A DNA stretch of 64,000 nucleotides. Origin: Ursus arctos. Lineage: Eukaryota > Chordata > Mammalia > Carnivora > Ursidae. The position numbers and the translations under genes were made by a program. The stretch spans positions 21,181,449 through 21,245,448 of the forward strand of contig NW_026622930.1 in the NCBI RefSeq assembly GCF_023065955.2. The letters are read 5' to 3'. Positions 45,187 through 54,959 of this stretch are shown in pieces. The notes below the pieces were generated by a model. That model was not told the DNA's origin, did not search any database, and was given only the letters and a program-made list of their open reading frames with translations. The stretch's first letter is position 1; each line of letters begins with the position of its first letter.

Positions 45187-45194
45187 AATGCTTC

Positions 45195-45310
45195 TTAAAA
45201 TAGTGAGCTCTCTGGAATACAGGCTCTGTGTTTTATTCATCTAAGTATACCCAGCACCTAAATCTGGCACGTAGTAGGTGTGTTTATGGAATTGAGTTGA
45301 TGAATATGTG
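45195..45310 (+). repeat. L2 LINE 3' end
   Basis: 'AATACAGGCTCTGTGTTTTA', 'AGTATACCCAGCACCTAAAT' and 'CTGGCACGTAGTAGGTGTGT' match the sense L2 3' end. It lies tail to tail with the antisense L2 just upstream. Confidence 0.75.
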
Positions 45311-45439
45311 GATAGAATTAAACTGAATTCCATGAATAAGTGAACATTCTACTTTGTACGTCTATGGAACAAGAGAAATACAAATCGTTCCAAGCTTTGG
45401 CAATCACATTTGCAATCTCAAATCGAAGCTCAGCTTTCT

Positions 45440-45656
45440 TGGGGCGCCTGGATGGCACAGCGGTTAAGCGTCTGCCTTCGGCTCAGGGCGTGATCCCGGC
45501 GTTATGGGATCGAGCCCCACATCAGGCTCCTCCGCTGGGAGCCTGCTTCTTCCTCTCCCACTCCCCCTGCTTGTGTTCCCTCTCTCGCTGGCTGTCTCTA
45601 TCTCTGTCAAATAAATAAATAAAAATCTTTAAAAAAAACACAAAAAACAAAAAACA
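45440..45656 (+). mobile_element. Can-SINE, bear-type, young
   Basis: Head 'GGGGCGCCTGGATGGCACAG', 'CGGTTAAGCGTCTGCCTTCG', 'GGCGTTATGGGATCGAGCCC', 'CTGGGAGCCTGCTTCTTCCT', CT body and an A-rich tail with ACAAAAAAC interruptions. Perfect 14-bp target duplication AAGCTCAGCTTTCT at 45426-45439 and 45657-45670. Low divergence implies recent insertion. Confidence 0.98.
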
Positions 45657-45670
45657 AAGCTCAGCTTTCT

Positions 45671-46159
45671 GTAGCTTCACTCATTAACCTTAGCAGCCTC
45701 TGAGTCATATATAGAATGATATCAGTACTGTTGTTTTTAAATACAAGAAATAGAGATGAATAAACCTTAGTAGCATATGAGCACCTTTATAGTCTCTAAT
45801 TTGAATTTTATCTGCTATCTCTCTAAGTTCTTTAGACCAATCATTTTAATTTCAGTACCAAATGAATTGCATTTTTTCACTTCTTGAAAACTGCGTTCTC
45901 TTGCTTCCATAATCCTAAAAGTTATTCCTATACACTATAAAACTGTTATTGACTCCTTTAATAGTTTTCAAAGTTAGATGGCAATGCAGTTTTCATATTA
46001 TATTCAGTGTGTTATAGAAACAAAGCAAATGTGTATATTTCTGGAGTAAAGAATCCTTAGTGTTCATCACATTCTCAGAGGAGGTAATAACTAATCTGTT
46101 GCCAGATATTAGGTTCTCTAGAAAACGGGGTTCTTATAAGTAACAAGAGAATGATAATT
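45671..46159. other. Unassigned non-coding DNA
   Basis: 490 bp with no recognised repeat or gene. Confidence 0.4.
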
Positions 46160-46280
46160 TTTACATATATATAATTCTGTACACTTCTGATTATTCTTCT
46201 AAGTGGAATTGCTGGATCAAAAAAGTATGAATATTTTTAAGTCTCTTGCTACAAAGGTAAAAATTACCCCCTAGTAAGTT
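46160..46280 (-). repeat. Antisense L1M fragment
   Basis: 'TTCTAAGTGGAATTGCTGGA' followed by 'TCAAAAAAGTATGAATATTT' is the antisense L1M 3'UTR motif (agaagtggaattgctgggtcaaaggg). Short remnant. Confidence 0.6.
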
Positions 46281-46741
46281 GGCGTTGCAGGTCTTCTTTT
46301 ACATTGGTCCTTCGGTGAAAAACAGAAGCCCAAATAAAACATCTTACGGAAAATTGTTTGACACTGTAAGATTATGTCTCTTGTAATCTTAATATTACCT
46401 TCTATTCACATTGTATCAGATTGTGCCCCGACAGTAAATTTTTGTGATTCTAGATATTACAGACTTATTTCTTTGTCTTTCTGCATCTAGATTGAATAAC
46501 TTATTTTCTTTATATTGAACAGTCCTTACAAAATAAAAACGTGACTACTTTCTGCCATGAAAACAAATCATGTGACTTTAATAGAAATATTTGTTTATTG
46601 GTCTAGGACGCTGGAGGTTTTCATTATCTATATAATTCAGAAACAATGTTTGTATTGCTTGTAACGAGGCAACCTCTATTGTAACTTGTGTTTTTGCCAT
46701 ATGACTCAGTTTTTTTACAAAGGTAGGTTTTGGTTACTTCT
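46281..46741. other. Unassigned non-coding DNA
   Basis: 460 bp with no recognised repeat or gene. Confidence 0.4.
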
Positions 46742-46948
46742 TTTTTTTTTAATAATATTTTTTTATTATATTATGTTAGTCACCATACAGTACATCCCTA
46801 GTTTTTGATGTAAAGTTCCATGATTCATTACTTGCGTATATCACCCAGTGCATCATGCAATATGTGCCCTCCTTAATACCCATCACCAGCCTATCCCATT
46901 CCCCCAAACCCCTCCCCTCTTAGGCCCTCAGTTTGCTTCTTAAGAGTT
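46742..46948 (-). mobile_element. Carnivore L1 3'UTR, antisense
   Basis: T-run, then 'TATTATGTTAGTCACCATAC', 'AGTACATCCCTAGTTTTTGA', 'CACCCAGTGCATCATGCAAT' and 'GTGCCCTCCTTAATACCCAT'. This is the reverse complement of the tail seen at 9348-9568. 5'-truncated; target duplication not clear. Confidence 0.93.
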
Positions 46949-47211
46949 TCATTTTCATATGCTAAAGAATCTTTCGTAATATTAATTGTTAAATTGACTA
47001 CCCATGAACTACTATCCTAATGAATTCATCTTACATCTAAGTTTAAACTCGAAAGCCTACAGAAAAGTTAAATATTAAATATCATGTCACATTTCCATAC
47101 TGGTAATTACAGGTGTTCAATTCTAGTTGCTTACAGAATTCTATGATATCTCCAAAATCATAGGTTAGATAATTACAGTGAATTGCTTTGAGCTTATAGA
47201 ATTGCATTTTT

Positions 47212-47409
47212 GGGGGCACCTGGGTAGCTCAGTCCTTAGACGTCTGCCTTCGGCTCAGAGCATGATCCCAGCGTTCTGGGATCGAGTCCCACATCGGGCT
47301 CCTCCGCTGGGAGCCTGCTTCTTCCTCTCCCACTCCCCCTGCTTGTGTTCCCTCTCTCGCTGGCTGTCTCTCTGTCAAATAAATAAATAAATAATCTAAA
47401 AAAAAAAAA
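47212..47409 (+). mobile_element. Can-SINE, bear-type
   Basis: Head 'GGGGCACCTGGGTAGCTCAG', 'CTGGGATCGAGTCCCACATC', 'GGGAGCCTGCTTCTTCCTCT', CT body and (AAAT)n/poly-A tail. Target duplication AATTG(C/A)ATTTTT at about 47200-47211 and 47410-47421. Confidence 0.97.
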
Positions 47410-47421
47410 AATTGAATTTTT

Positions 47422-48178
47422 TTTGTAACTTAATGCTGTTTAAGAGAAGCCTCCACCACAGTTTATAAAAATATGTGAGTGTTTAAGAGTAATAGTTTAC
47501 AATTTTTATCAGCTTTTAAACCATTAAAAGCGTGTGTGTGTGTAGTGGTGGTGTGAGCAATGTCAAATGGAGTGGATGGGACTCTTCTGTGTCTAATACT
47601 ACAGATTGCTTTTTCTTTTGAGGGGGAGTAATAGTTACATGAACATATCACCTAGGTTGGGTTTCAAAGATAAAAGAAATATTAAAATATCCTAAACTTA
47701 TATGGCTTTAGAAATTTCAAATTCATTGAATTCATTACAGAGTTTCATGACTGGGTCAGTGAATAGCAAACCACATGATTAAAACACATTAAATTCAGTC
47801 TTAAAAAGCTAAAAACCAATTCAAAATGTTTTTTACCAAGATACCTAATTCTCATGTTGTTCTAGAACTATAGTATGTCAGGAATATGTGACTCAAAGTT
47901 ACAGACACTGAGAGTGAGTAAGTCACTGATGGAAAAGAAAAGCAAACAAGCCAAAAAGCCTCAAGCCAATTAAAATCAACAAACAATAAAACCACATAGA
48001 AAAACTTCCATGCAAACCGTAGGTCTCTCCAGACTATATACCTCATGTTGATGTACATTAATAAGACTTTTGCTTATGTGAAAAAAGTTTACTAGATCCT
48101 TTATTTTTTACCTATTTCTAGACTTTTGTTTCTTGACTTTTGTTTCTTAGTTCCCCAAAACAGGGTTGTCCCTACCTT

Positions 48179-48180
<2 letters not shown>
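47422..48180. other. Unassigned non-coding DNA
   Basis: 760 bp with a short (GT)n at 47533-47543 and no recognised transposon. Confidence 0.4.

Positions 48181-48220
<40 letters not shown>
48181..48220. repeat. (AC)20 microsatellite
   Basis: Forty uninterrupted bases of alternating A and C, preceded by AA. A long perfect dinucleotide tract, likely highly polymorphic. Confidence 0.98.
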
Positions 48221-48223
<3 letters not shown>

Positions 48224-48343
48224 CTTCTAATATATGTGTTAAGGATTACCTTTGTCTCTTGAATTTCAGAACCCTATCTCAGAGGAACCATTTTGTCATT
48301 TCACCACAAAATGTAAAAAAAATAATAAAATAAATAAATAAAG

Positions 48344-48552
48344 GGCGCCTGTGTGGCACAGCGGTTAAGGGTCTGCCTTTGGCTCAGGGCGTGATCCCGG
48401 CGTTATGGGATCGAGCCCCAAATCAGGCTCCTCTGCTATGAGCCTGCTTCTTCCTCTCCCACTCCCCCTGCTTGTGTTCCCTCTTTCGCTGGCTGTCTCT
48501 CTCTGTCAAATAAATAAATAAAATCTTTTAAAAAAATTAAATTAAATTAAAT
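48344..48552 (+). mobile_element. Can-SINE, bear-type, with ATTAA-repeat tail
   Basis: 'GGCGCCTGTGTGGCACAGCG', 'GGCGTTATGGGATCGAGCCC', 'CTATGAGCCTGCTTCTTCCT', CT body, then a tail expanded as (ATTAA)n at about 48537-48555. It inserted in an (AATA)n target: about ATAAATAAATAAAG at 48330 and TAATAAATAAAAG at 48553. Confidence 0.97.
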
Positions 48553-48599
48553 TAATAAATAAAAGCCCTTCTGTTTCTCAAAAAAGGAAAAGGAAATGC

Positions 48600-48810
48600 A
48601 ATTTACCAAGTGTCCAATCTGCTGGACATTTAGTACACTGCATTTAATCTTCAACACAGCCTTGCAAAGTACATAATAATATACCTATATAAATAGATAA
48701 ACCAGCCTCGGAGGACATAGCTCATCAAAGACCATACAGTGCGCATTACCGATCCTAGGATTAAAACCCAAGCCTCACTGGGTAGTCAAAGCCCAATTCT
48801 TTGATTGTTG
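48600..48810 (-). repeat. Antisense MIR
   Basis: 'GCATTTAATCTTCAACACAG', 'CCTTGCAAAGTACATAATAA', 'GATAAACCAGCCTCGGAGGA' and 'AGGATTAAAACCCAAGCCTC' follow the antisense MIR order. Diverged but complete. Confidence 0.75.
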
Positions 48811-49184
48811 ATAACAAAATGTCAAAGTCATTTGGAAAGAAATAGTGAATGGTAGGAGCTGTTGTCTTAGTAATCTTGGTTGAAATGACATTAAACCTAG
48901 TTCAATGAAAAAAAAAACTGGCTTAAGAAAAAGAAGGAGCTGGGAGTTATTTAGGTTATTAATTGATTTAGGAATTAAAAATACAAATGTAGTCTAACTG
49001 TGGCACAAGAAAATTCACTGTGTCATCTAAAAATCTTACTGTATTGACCAATAAGCCTTTTATGTTTAAAGTTCCTTTTATGTTAACTTTTAAGGCTCTT
49101 AAGTAGTGACAGCATGGTCCTAGTTAGCTGTAGGCTGACATCCTATCATCATAACAAGCAATAATAGCAAGCAAAGGCTAATTT
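48811..49184. other. Unassigned non-coding DNA
   Basis: 370 bp; nothing recognised apart from an A-run near 48908. Confidence 0.4.
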
Positions 49185-49460
49185 TCAGTAGTTCCAGTAA
49201 AAGTCTTGGGACTGATGCTCCTTGACTTGATTTACCTAACCATGTATACTACCATTAAACCATTCCCAGTTATGGTATGCTTATTGACCAGTTTTCAGTC
49301 ACTTGTCCAAAGCTAAAACCATATAGTGGGGTTAGCCCTACTAGAACTTGATAGGGTGAATGTGGGGAAGGGTGGTTGCCAAAGCAAAATCTGGTCACTC
49401 TTTAGGGGAAGGGGGAAGATGGACACTGGACAGGCAAAACCAATAGACATCCATTGTAGC
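49185..49460 (-). mobile_element. Ancient LTR-like repeat, same family as 26790
   Basis: 'TTCCAGTAAAAGTCTTGGGA', 'GGTGGTTGCCAAAGCAAAAT', 'GGACACTGGACAGGCAAAAC' and 'CAATAGACATCCATTGTAGC' continue the repeat whose left part is seen at 26790-27332. Family name not assigned; strand tentative. Confidence 0.55.
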
Positions 49461-51099
49461 TATACGTTATGTTAAGAACTGAGCCTGTTAAATACAGCCA
49501 TGTCGGTTCATATTTTGAAATTGGTTTAAATATGTTGAAATACCTTTCTTCTCTAGCTTCTACTGCAATCAATTTTGCAAAATGCTTTTCCTAATACTTG
49601 ATACCTGATACTATGTCTAAAGACATTTAGTCAAGCTAAAGAAAATGTACATTATGTTGAAAACACAAGAGAATACCAATAAACAGATATTTGTAGTGAT
49701 CCCAAGTGTAAGAAAGGAAAATCTTTATTGCCAACATTCGCTATTTAGGATAGCAGGTGCGTTAATCTATGTTTCTAAATAAAACCTGAAGCACATGTCT
49801 ATAATCATCTACTTACTATTCAGATGGAAAGTTCCCTTTAGGGGTTAGTTTGATCTGTCAAACTACCAGATGGGTCTATAGCAGCATAAAGCTCTCTGAA
49901 TTTTCTGTCCTTGCAACCTAAGCTTTTTCACTGGTCTGCTTACTCCTGAGAATAAACTGCCTCCAATTGAGCACTGCTGAGGAGATTTTGAACATGACTT
50001 TAACACACACACAGCCTGAGTGAGGTAAATGTGTTCGGTTACTTGAAAAACTCTTAAGGGAAATCGAATGCAATCTCCGATATGGAACTTTCATTTTATA
50101 GACTGCTGGGGTTATTGCTCTAGTTCTATCTAACACCAAAAATCTGAGTGAGCAGGCACTGGGCTTGACTTTATTACAGCTTTTAAAAAATAAACTGAAA
50201 ATTATTTTTCTAAGTATCTTCATTTCTCTTTTTTCTTCTTTTTCCAAAACTACTCCTGAACTAGATAATTTCTAAATATTTCTCTTAAATACAACCTAAT
50301 TAATACATAATTTACTGCACTTATATCAGCATATCTGCAATAAGTGATATTCATTTAATTCACTATTTATTCATAAATTTACCCATCAAGTGGCAGATGA
50401 CGATCTACGAAGTTCTGCCAGCAGCATTATTGGTGCCGTAAATAAATAAATGTTTCGGGTGATGGACGCTTACTTCCTTAAGCATGAATATTTGTTTTAA
50501 TCACGTCTGAGACTTTCAATAAGGGCCTTAACAGCTCCTTGTTTCCCCTTAACCTTCTTAAGCAGACTATGCCAAGCATTTATGTGATGACTTGGGGGCA
50601 GTTGTTCCCAACTGGATGATTGTACTCTAACAAAATAATTATCCTCATTATCAACCGAGGTGTAGCCCTACTTGCTCTTCTTGCTCCGTGCTCTAACATT
50701 TCCCATGTCTCTTTCCTTCCATATTCTGAGATGTTGCTTCTTCCAGCAGTCAAGAGGACATGCTTCTGTCAGTTTCCCAGAATCTCCATGTTCCCAAGTA
50801 TGATTGTCTTCTTTAAACATCGTTGGCCTAGAAAACACCCAGTCAGGATTTTATGGAATATGAAAGTCCTTATGGTCCGAGGAAAACGCTGAGAGTTTTA
50901 CCCGTGAATATGATGTTTGATGTTTTGGATGCATCGATTCTGGGGCATCTGTTTGGACTATTCAGTATCATTCCCCCCTGTCCCCCAAACTTACGTGTGG
51001 TGGGAAGAAGGTAAAATGGGATGTCTTTGGAGAGAAGTTATTGTTTTCATGATTGCACTCTAAAAGTTGAGATCACTAGGTATTTGGAGAAGGCATATG
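49461..51099. other. 1.6-kb repeat-poor block, possible conserved non-coding DNA
   Basis: No transposon recognised. 50400-50505 carries six CpGs in about 105 bp, far above the local background. The 49918-50247 (minus, 109 codons) and 50620-50892 (plus, 90 codons) frames show no recognisable domain. The block might hold regulatory or conserved DNA; this is inference. Confidence 0.4.
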
Positions 51100-51149
51100 G
51101 TATTCTGATAATTTCTAAAATTATTTTGTTTCTATTCTCATAATTTCTT

Positions 51150-51340
51150 TTTAAAAAAAAAGATTTTATTTACTTTAGAGAGAGCGAGCAAGAGCACATG
51201 AGCAGAGGTGAGGGGCAGAGGGAAGAGGGAAAGCAGGCTTCCCCCTGAGCAGGGAGTCCACAGGAGGCTATCCCAGGACCCCGGAATTGTGACCCGAGCC
51301 GAAGGCAGACGTTTAACCTATTGAGCCACCCAGGCGCCCC
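51150..51340 (-). mobile_element. Can-SINE, antisense, with offset long direct repeat
   Basis: Poly-T/A transition 'TTTTTAAAAAAAAAGATTTT', GA body, 'AAGCAGGCTTCCCCCTGAGC', 'GAGCCGAAGGCAGACGTTTA' and 'GAGCCACCCAGGCGCCCC'. The flanking direct repeat is unusually long: 51100-51131 equals 51342-51373 (32 bp). About 18 non-duplicated bases (51132-51149) separate the left copy from the SINE tail. Confidence 0.95.
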
Positions 51341-51668
51341 TGTATTCTGATAATTTCTAAAATTATTTTGTTTTTCAGATATTTTCAGTATAAAATTGGG
51401 ACATAACTTATATGAAAGTTCTCGGTTATTCAACAAATTCATCTATGGGATTTACTTTAGGGAGAGAAAAGTTGGTTGGATTTAGACCCTTCATTTTGGT
51501 TGTGTTTTTGTATTTCTCTAGTTGTGAAACATATAAACATAAAATTCAAAATCAAATTGTCCATATCCTTGTTTCCTAGAAACCAGAGATTAAACTCAAT
51601 AAAAATTAAGGTGAAAAGGTGCAGGACCAATTATTACCTTCTGGTGGAAGCAAGAATAAAGAGTTCCT

Positions 51669-52155
51669 GTATTTGTTTCTTCCCGCCGCTGTAACAAATT
51701 ACCACAAACTGGGTGTCTTTAAACAACACCACTCTTTCCTCTTCGAGTTCTAGAAGTCAGGAGTCTGAAATCACTCTGCAGTGTTAACAGTAAGGTGTCC
51801 ACATGACTGGTTCTGCCTGAGAGTTCTGAGGGGAAAACCCATTTCCTGGCCGTTGCCAGCTTCTCATGGTTGCCTGCATCTTGGCTTGTGCCCCTTCCCG
51901 CATTGTCAGAGTGCATCACTCCAACCCCTGCTCCATTGTCACATAGACTTCTCTTCTCCTGCAGGTCTCCCTCTGCCTCCTCCTTCATAAGGACAATTGC
52001 GATTGCATTTAGGACCCAGCTGGATAATCAGTATAGTATCTTCACCTCAAGATCCTTAAAATCTACAATCTTTTTTACCATGTAAAATCACATACTCACA
52101 GCTTCTAGGAAATAGAACCTGGATATCTTTGGGGGCTATTATTCAGTCTACCACA
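51669..52155 (-). mobile_element. MaLR-type LTR, complete
   Basis: 'TTCTTCCCGCCGCTGTAACA', 'AATTACCACAAACTGGGTGT', 'AGTTCTAGAAGTCAGGAGTC', 'CATTTAGGACCCAGCTGGAT' and terminal 'CAGTCTACCACA'. GTTCCT flanks it at 51663-51668 and 52156-52161, a short LTR-type target duplication. Several opposed frames inside it (for example 51719-51988 minus) are not genes. Confidence 0.9.
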
Positions 52156-52409
52156 GTTCCTATTTAGTATTTTGTGGCTTTTAAGAGTAATACAGACCTG
52201 CTTGATTTTGGCACGAATGAAAAAACTAATTTCATACCTTAAAAAGTCATTCTAGAAGGAAATGATTTTTTAAAAATATGTGTTCCATTTAATACTAGTT
52301 TGAATATCAAGCTTTTAGGTATTTGCTTTTTTAATGATATTTCTTTTGGATATTGAAGATTCAAAGGAATAATAATTTGGCCTATTAGCTAATCAATTCT
52401 AATCTCCTA

Positions 52410-52592
52410 GATCATTGGTGTTTGACCCACTGGCCCCTTGAAAACTGATGAAAGCTTCACTGGCTCTACATTAAAAATGCATATATAACAAATATTTATA
52501 ACTTCAAGAATAAAAAAAAATTCAGGGAACCCCTGAAGACTAGCCATTAATTCTAAGTATAGATGTATAGATCCCAGATTAAGAATTCCTGC
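52410..52592. mobile_element. Short DNA transposon fossil (hAT-type MER)
   Basis: 'ACTGATGAAAGCTTCACTGG', 'ATTCAGGGAACCCCTGAAGA' and 'CCCAGATTAAGAATTCCTG' match a small MER element with 'ggttaagaacccctg'-type terminus. Exact name uncertain. Confidence 0.65.
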
Positions 52593-52890
52593 CTTAGATA
52601 TATCCTTAGGTTTGTATTGTTATAAAATTCAACTCAAAGCAATGCATCTGCATTTTTAAGATGTTTGTTGCTTTCAGCCTACAGGTACGTGAATCAAAGG
52701 TTACTAGTCTTTTGTGAAGCTACTCAAAAGGAAAAAGATGTGTAATTGTATATACACTTTAAACTACTTTGCTCATCCTTTCAGTTGTTATCCACATTTC
52801 TTACGGTTTTCTTCAATTTAATCCTTTGCATTCCACATGTAATTTTGAAGAATAAGATCAGGTGGCTTGTGAAATCACTAAACTCTCTTT

Positions 52891-53218
52891 TAGGGGTCAG
52901 CAAACTATGACCCACAGGCCACCTCTGGCTCTCTGCCTGTTTTCATGTGGCTGGTGAGTAAGAGTAGTTTTTACATTCTTAAAGGTCAAAAAAAAAATCA
53001 AAAGAAGAATAATATTTTGTGGCACATGAAAATTATATGAAATTCAAATTTCAGTGTTCATAAAGTTTTACTGGAATACAGCCACATTGATTTGTTTATA
53101 TATCGTCTGAAGCTGCTTTCCCACTGCAATGGCAGAGTTGGGTGTTTTTGAAAAAGAGACCTGTGGCCTACAAACCTAAAATACTTATCATTTATAGGAA
53201 AAGTTTGTTGACCTCTGC
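52891..53218 (+). mobile_element. hAT-Charlie (MER1-group) DNA transposon
   Basis: Terminal inverted repeats TAGGGGTCAGCAAACTATGA (left) and 'GTTTGTTGACCTCTG' (right). The interior has 'GGCCACCTCTGGCTCTCTGC', 'TTTTACTGGAATACAGCCAC' and 'GGCAGAGTTGGGTGTTTTTG'. Flanks CTCTCTTT and CTCTAGTT agree at 6 of 8 positions, a plausible decayed 8-bp target duplication. Non-autonomous; no transposase. Confidence 0.88.
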
Positions 53219-53224
53219 TCTAGT

Positions 53225-53295
53225 TCATCATTGAATTCACCAAATGTTTATTGAGTGCCTCCTGTGTGCTGAGTCTGTGACATTCTAGTTTTCCG
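53225..53295 (-). repeat. Antisense L2 3'-end fragment
   Basis: 'CACCAAATGTTTATTGAGTG' and 'CCTCCTGTGTGCTGAGTCTG' match the first bases of antisense L2. Confidence 0.6.
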
Positions 53296-53507
53296 TTCTT
53301 CTGCATCATGACATTGGCAAATATATTTGTTTTTATTATATAAAATATGAATGTTATAGCATTTTATATTTCTAGACTAGAGTTGATGAAATCTGAAACA
53401 GTGCTTTAAATCTTAATAAATGATATTGGCAAAGGGGTAGGGTAGCTTAGAGGTCCATTTCAATGAAAAATAAGTATTTTGAAAAGATGCCATTTTTGTC
53501 TACAGGC

Positions 53508-53545
53508 AAAAAACAAACAAATGACAAAACAAACAAACAAAAAAT
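53508..53545. repeat. (CAAA)n simple repeat
   Basis: Imperfect CAAA units: AAACAAACAAATG, then AAACAAACAAACAAAAAA. Confidence 0.85.
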
Positions 53546-53559
53546 CACTGCCATTACAT

Positions 53560-53820
53560 GTGCCTATTTTTAGCTGCATAAATAATGCCATAAACGGCTT
53601 TCTGAAGTCTTTGACCACATCTGTGTGCACGTGTTTTTCTTTTACCCCGTTGTACCTGTCAGCTTTAATTTTAAAAGCGAGGCAAGCAATTCCATTTCTC
53701 TGACTTCTGCCCTTATGCTGCTGCCTTATAAGAAATGAGCAGCTGGCGGGGGCAAAGGTCAAAGCATGCACATACCTGCCCAGGAACAAAGTGGAAGCCA
53801 AAAGGTCTAATTTTAGCCTT
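53560..53820. promoter_or_regulatory. Candidate enhancer: two MEF2 sites, E-box, DR1
   Basis: Repeat-free, GC-richer 260 bp. It contains CTATTTTTAG (53564-53573) and CTAATTTTAG (53807-53816), both exact matches to the MEF2 consensus YTAWWWWTAR. It also has the E-box CAGCTG (53740-53745) and GGGGCA-A-AGGTCA (53749-53761), a DR1 element of the HNF4/COUP-TF/RXR type. The motifs are visible; that they form a working enhancer is inference. The 113-codon minus frame and 74-codon plus frame here overlap and are rejected as genes. Confidence 0.4.
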
Positions 53821-54544
53821 CATTCTCTTGGGAATAAGCTAAGAGTCACTAACAGGAATTGTTTTGGAATTAATAAACAACATACTGTAAGGTATGAGTC
53901 ATTAAAAAAAAAAGAAGCATGATTTTCATATGGTGTTGAGTGGAAATAGCAGAAGGATTGAGTTATCAGTGAAAAATGCTGAGGTTAGAGTCTTTTGAAG
54001 CCAGAGTAAAAAAATATATCACAGCAGATTTGGAGCTTGACTTTTGAGAAATAATAAAACTAATGAATCTCAAACACTAACCTAAAATGCAACCTGTTTT
54101 TAGTCTTCTGATTTTCTTATGTATTTGTTTTAAACTGGTTAAAATAGCGCTCTCACCCTTCAAGTAGTTTTACAAGATTTTGGTTCATCTGTAGCATTTG
54201 CTTTAAATCCCATATGACGGCATCTCTTATCCATTCATCTCCTCTGCTAACCACAGATGCAACCATCGGTGGAATAAGAACACCACATTTTGCTGTATAT
54301 TTTTTTCAGTATAAGGTCTTCTACAATCAGAGAGTCTTATACAAACCAAATAGGAAGAAATTCCAGAGGAAAGAGAATATGTATTAAACATGTTTTAACT
54401 TAGTTTTCATGGGCCTGCTACCTAATTACTTTAGCCCATTCTGACTTCCTTTGGAAAACAAATCCATGGTAGGTTCTTTACTTCCCAGTTAACTAAGCCT
54501 TTCTTATTGAGTTGGATTAGCTAAACTGATTTGCTTTCTTAAAT
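53821..54544. other. Unassigned non-coding DNA
   Basis: 720 bp with an A10 run near 53905 and no recognised repeat or gene. Confidence 0.4.
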
Positions 54545-54905
54545 TAAAAAATTCATCATAAAATATTTCAACACACAGTATACAGAAATCAAAATGATGG
54601 ACGGAAGTTCCTGTACCCGCAACCTAGATTTGGCAGATGGTAACATTTTGCCATATGTTAGTGAAATTGGTGTATATTGTTAGAATCCCAAGCATATCCC
54701 TCTCTTTCTCACAGTCTTTATTGGTGACCACTATATATGACCTGTATCATTCTTGTGGGTATATGTATACTTTTACTATTTATGTATGCATTCAGAGCTT
54801 GTTTCAGTGTTCTTTCCATTTTTCATCTCTACATGTTTGGAAGTGTGCATCCTATTTCTGTTATTTGGGTATGTACTTTGAAACTATAACGTCTACTTAA
54901 AGCAT
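54545..54905 (-). repeat. Antisense LINE (L1M/HAL1-like)
   Basis: 'CCTGTACCCGCAACCTAGAT', 'GCAGATGGTAACATTTTGCC', 'GGTGACCACTATATATGACC' resemble the antisense start of an old L1-type 3' region (cccaccacccagatt / aacattttgcc). Confidence 0.5.
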
Positions 54906-54959
54906 ACAGTACTAGTATCTCTCTCCTTAGACATTAAAATCTCACTCTCTTCACGCACC

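Noticed and set aside
45441..45520. tRNA-like head with A and B boxes
   Set aside because: Part of a Can-SINE; no intact cloverleaf or tRNA 3' end, so not a tRNA gene.
45340..45618. 92-codon frame (and similar at 47178-47390) with a shared C-terminal region
   Set aside because: The shared peptide is translated Can-SINE, so the apparent homology is only between two SINE copies.
49918..50247. 109-codon minus-strand frame
   Set aside because: Basic, low-complexity start and no domain; the local interest is better explained as possible non-coding conservation.
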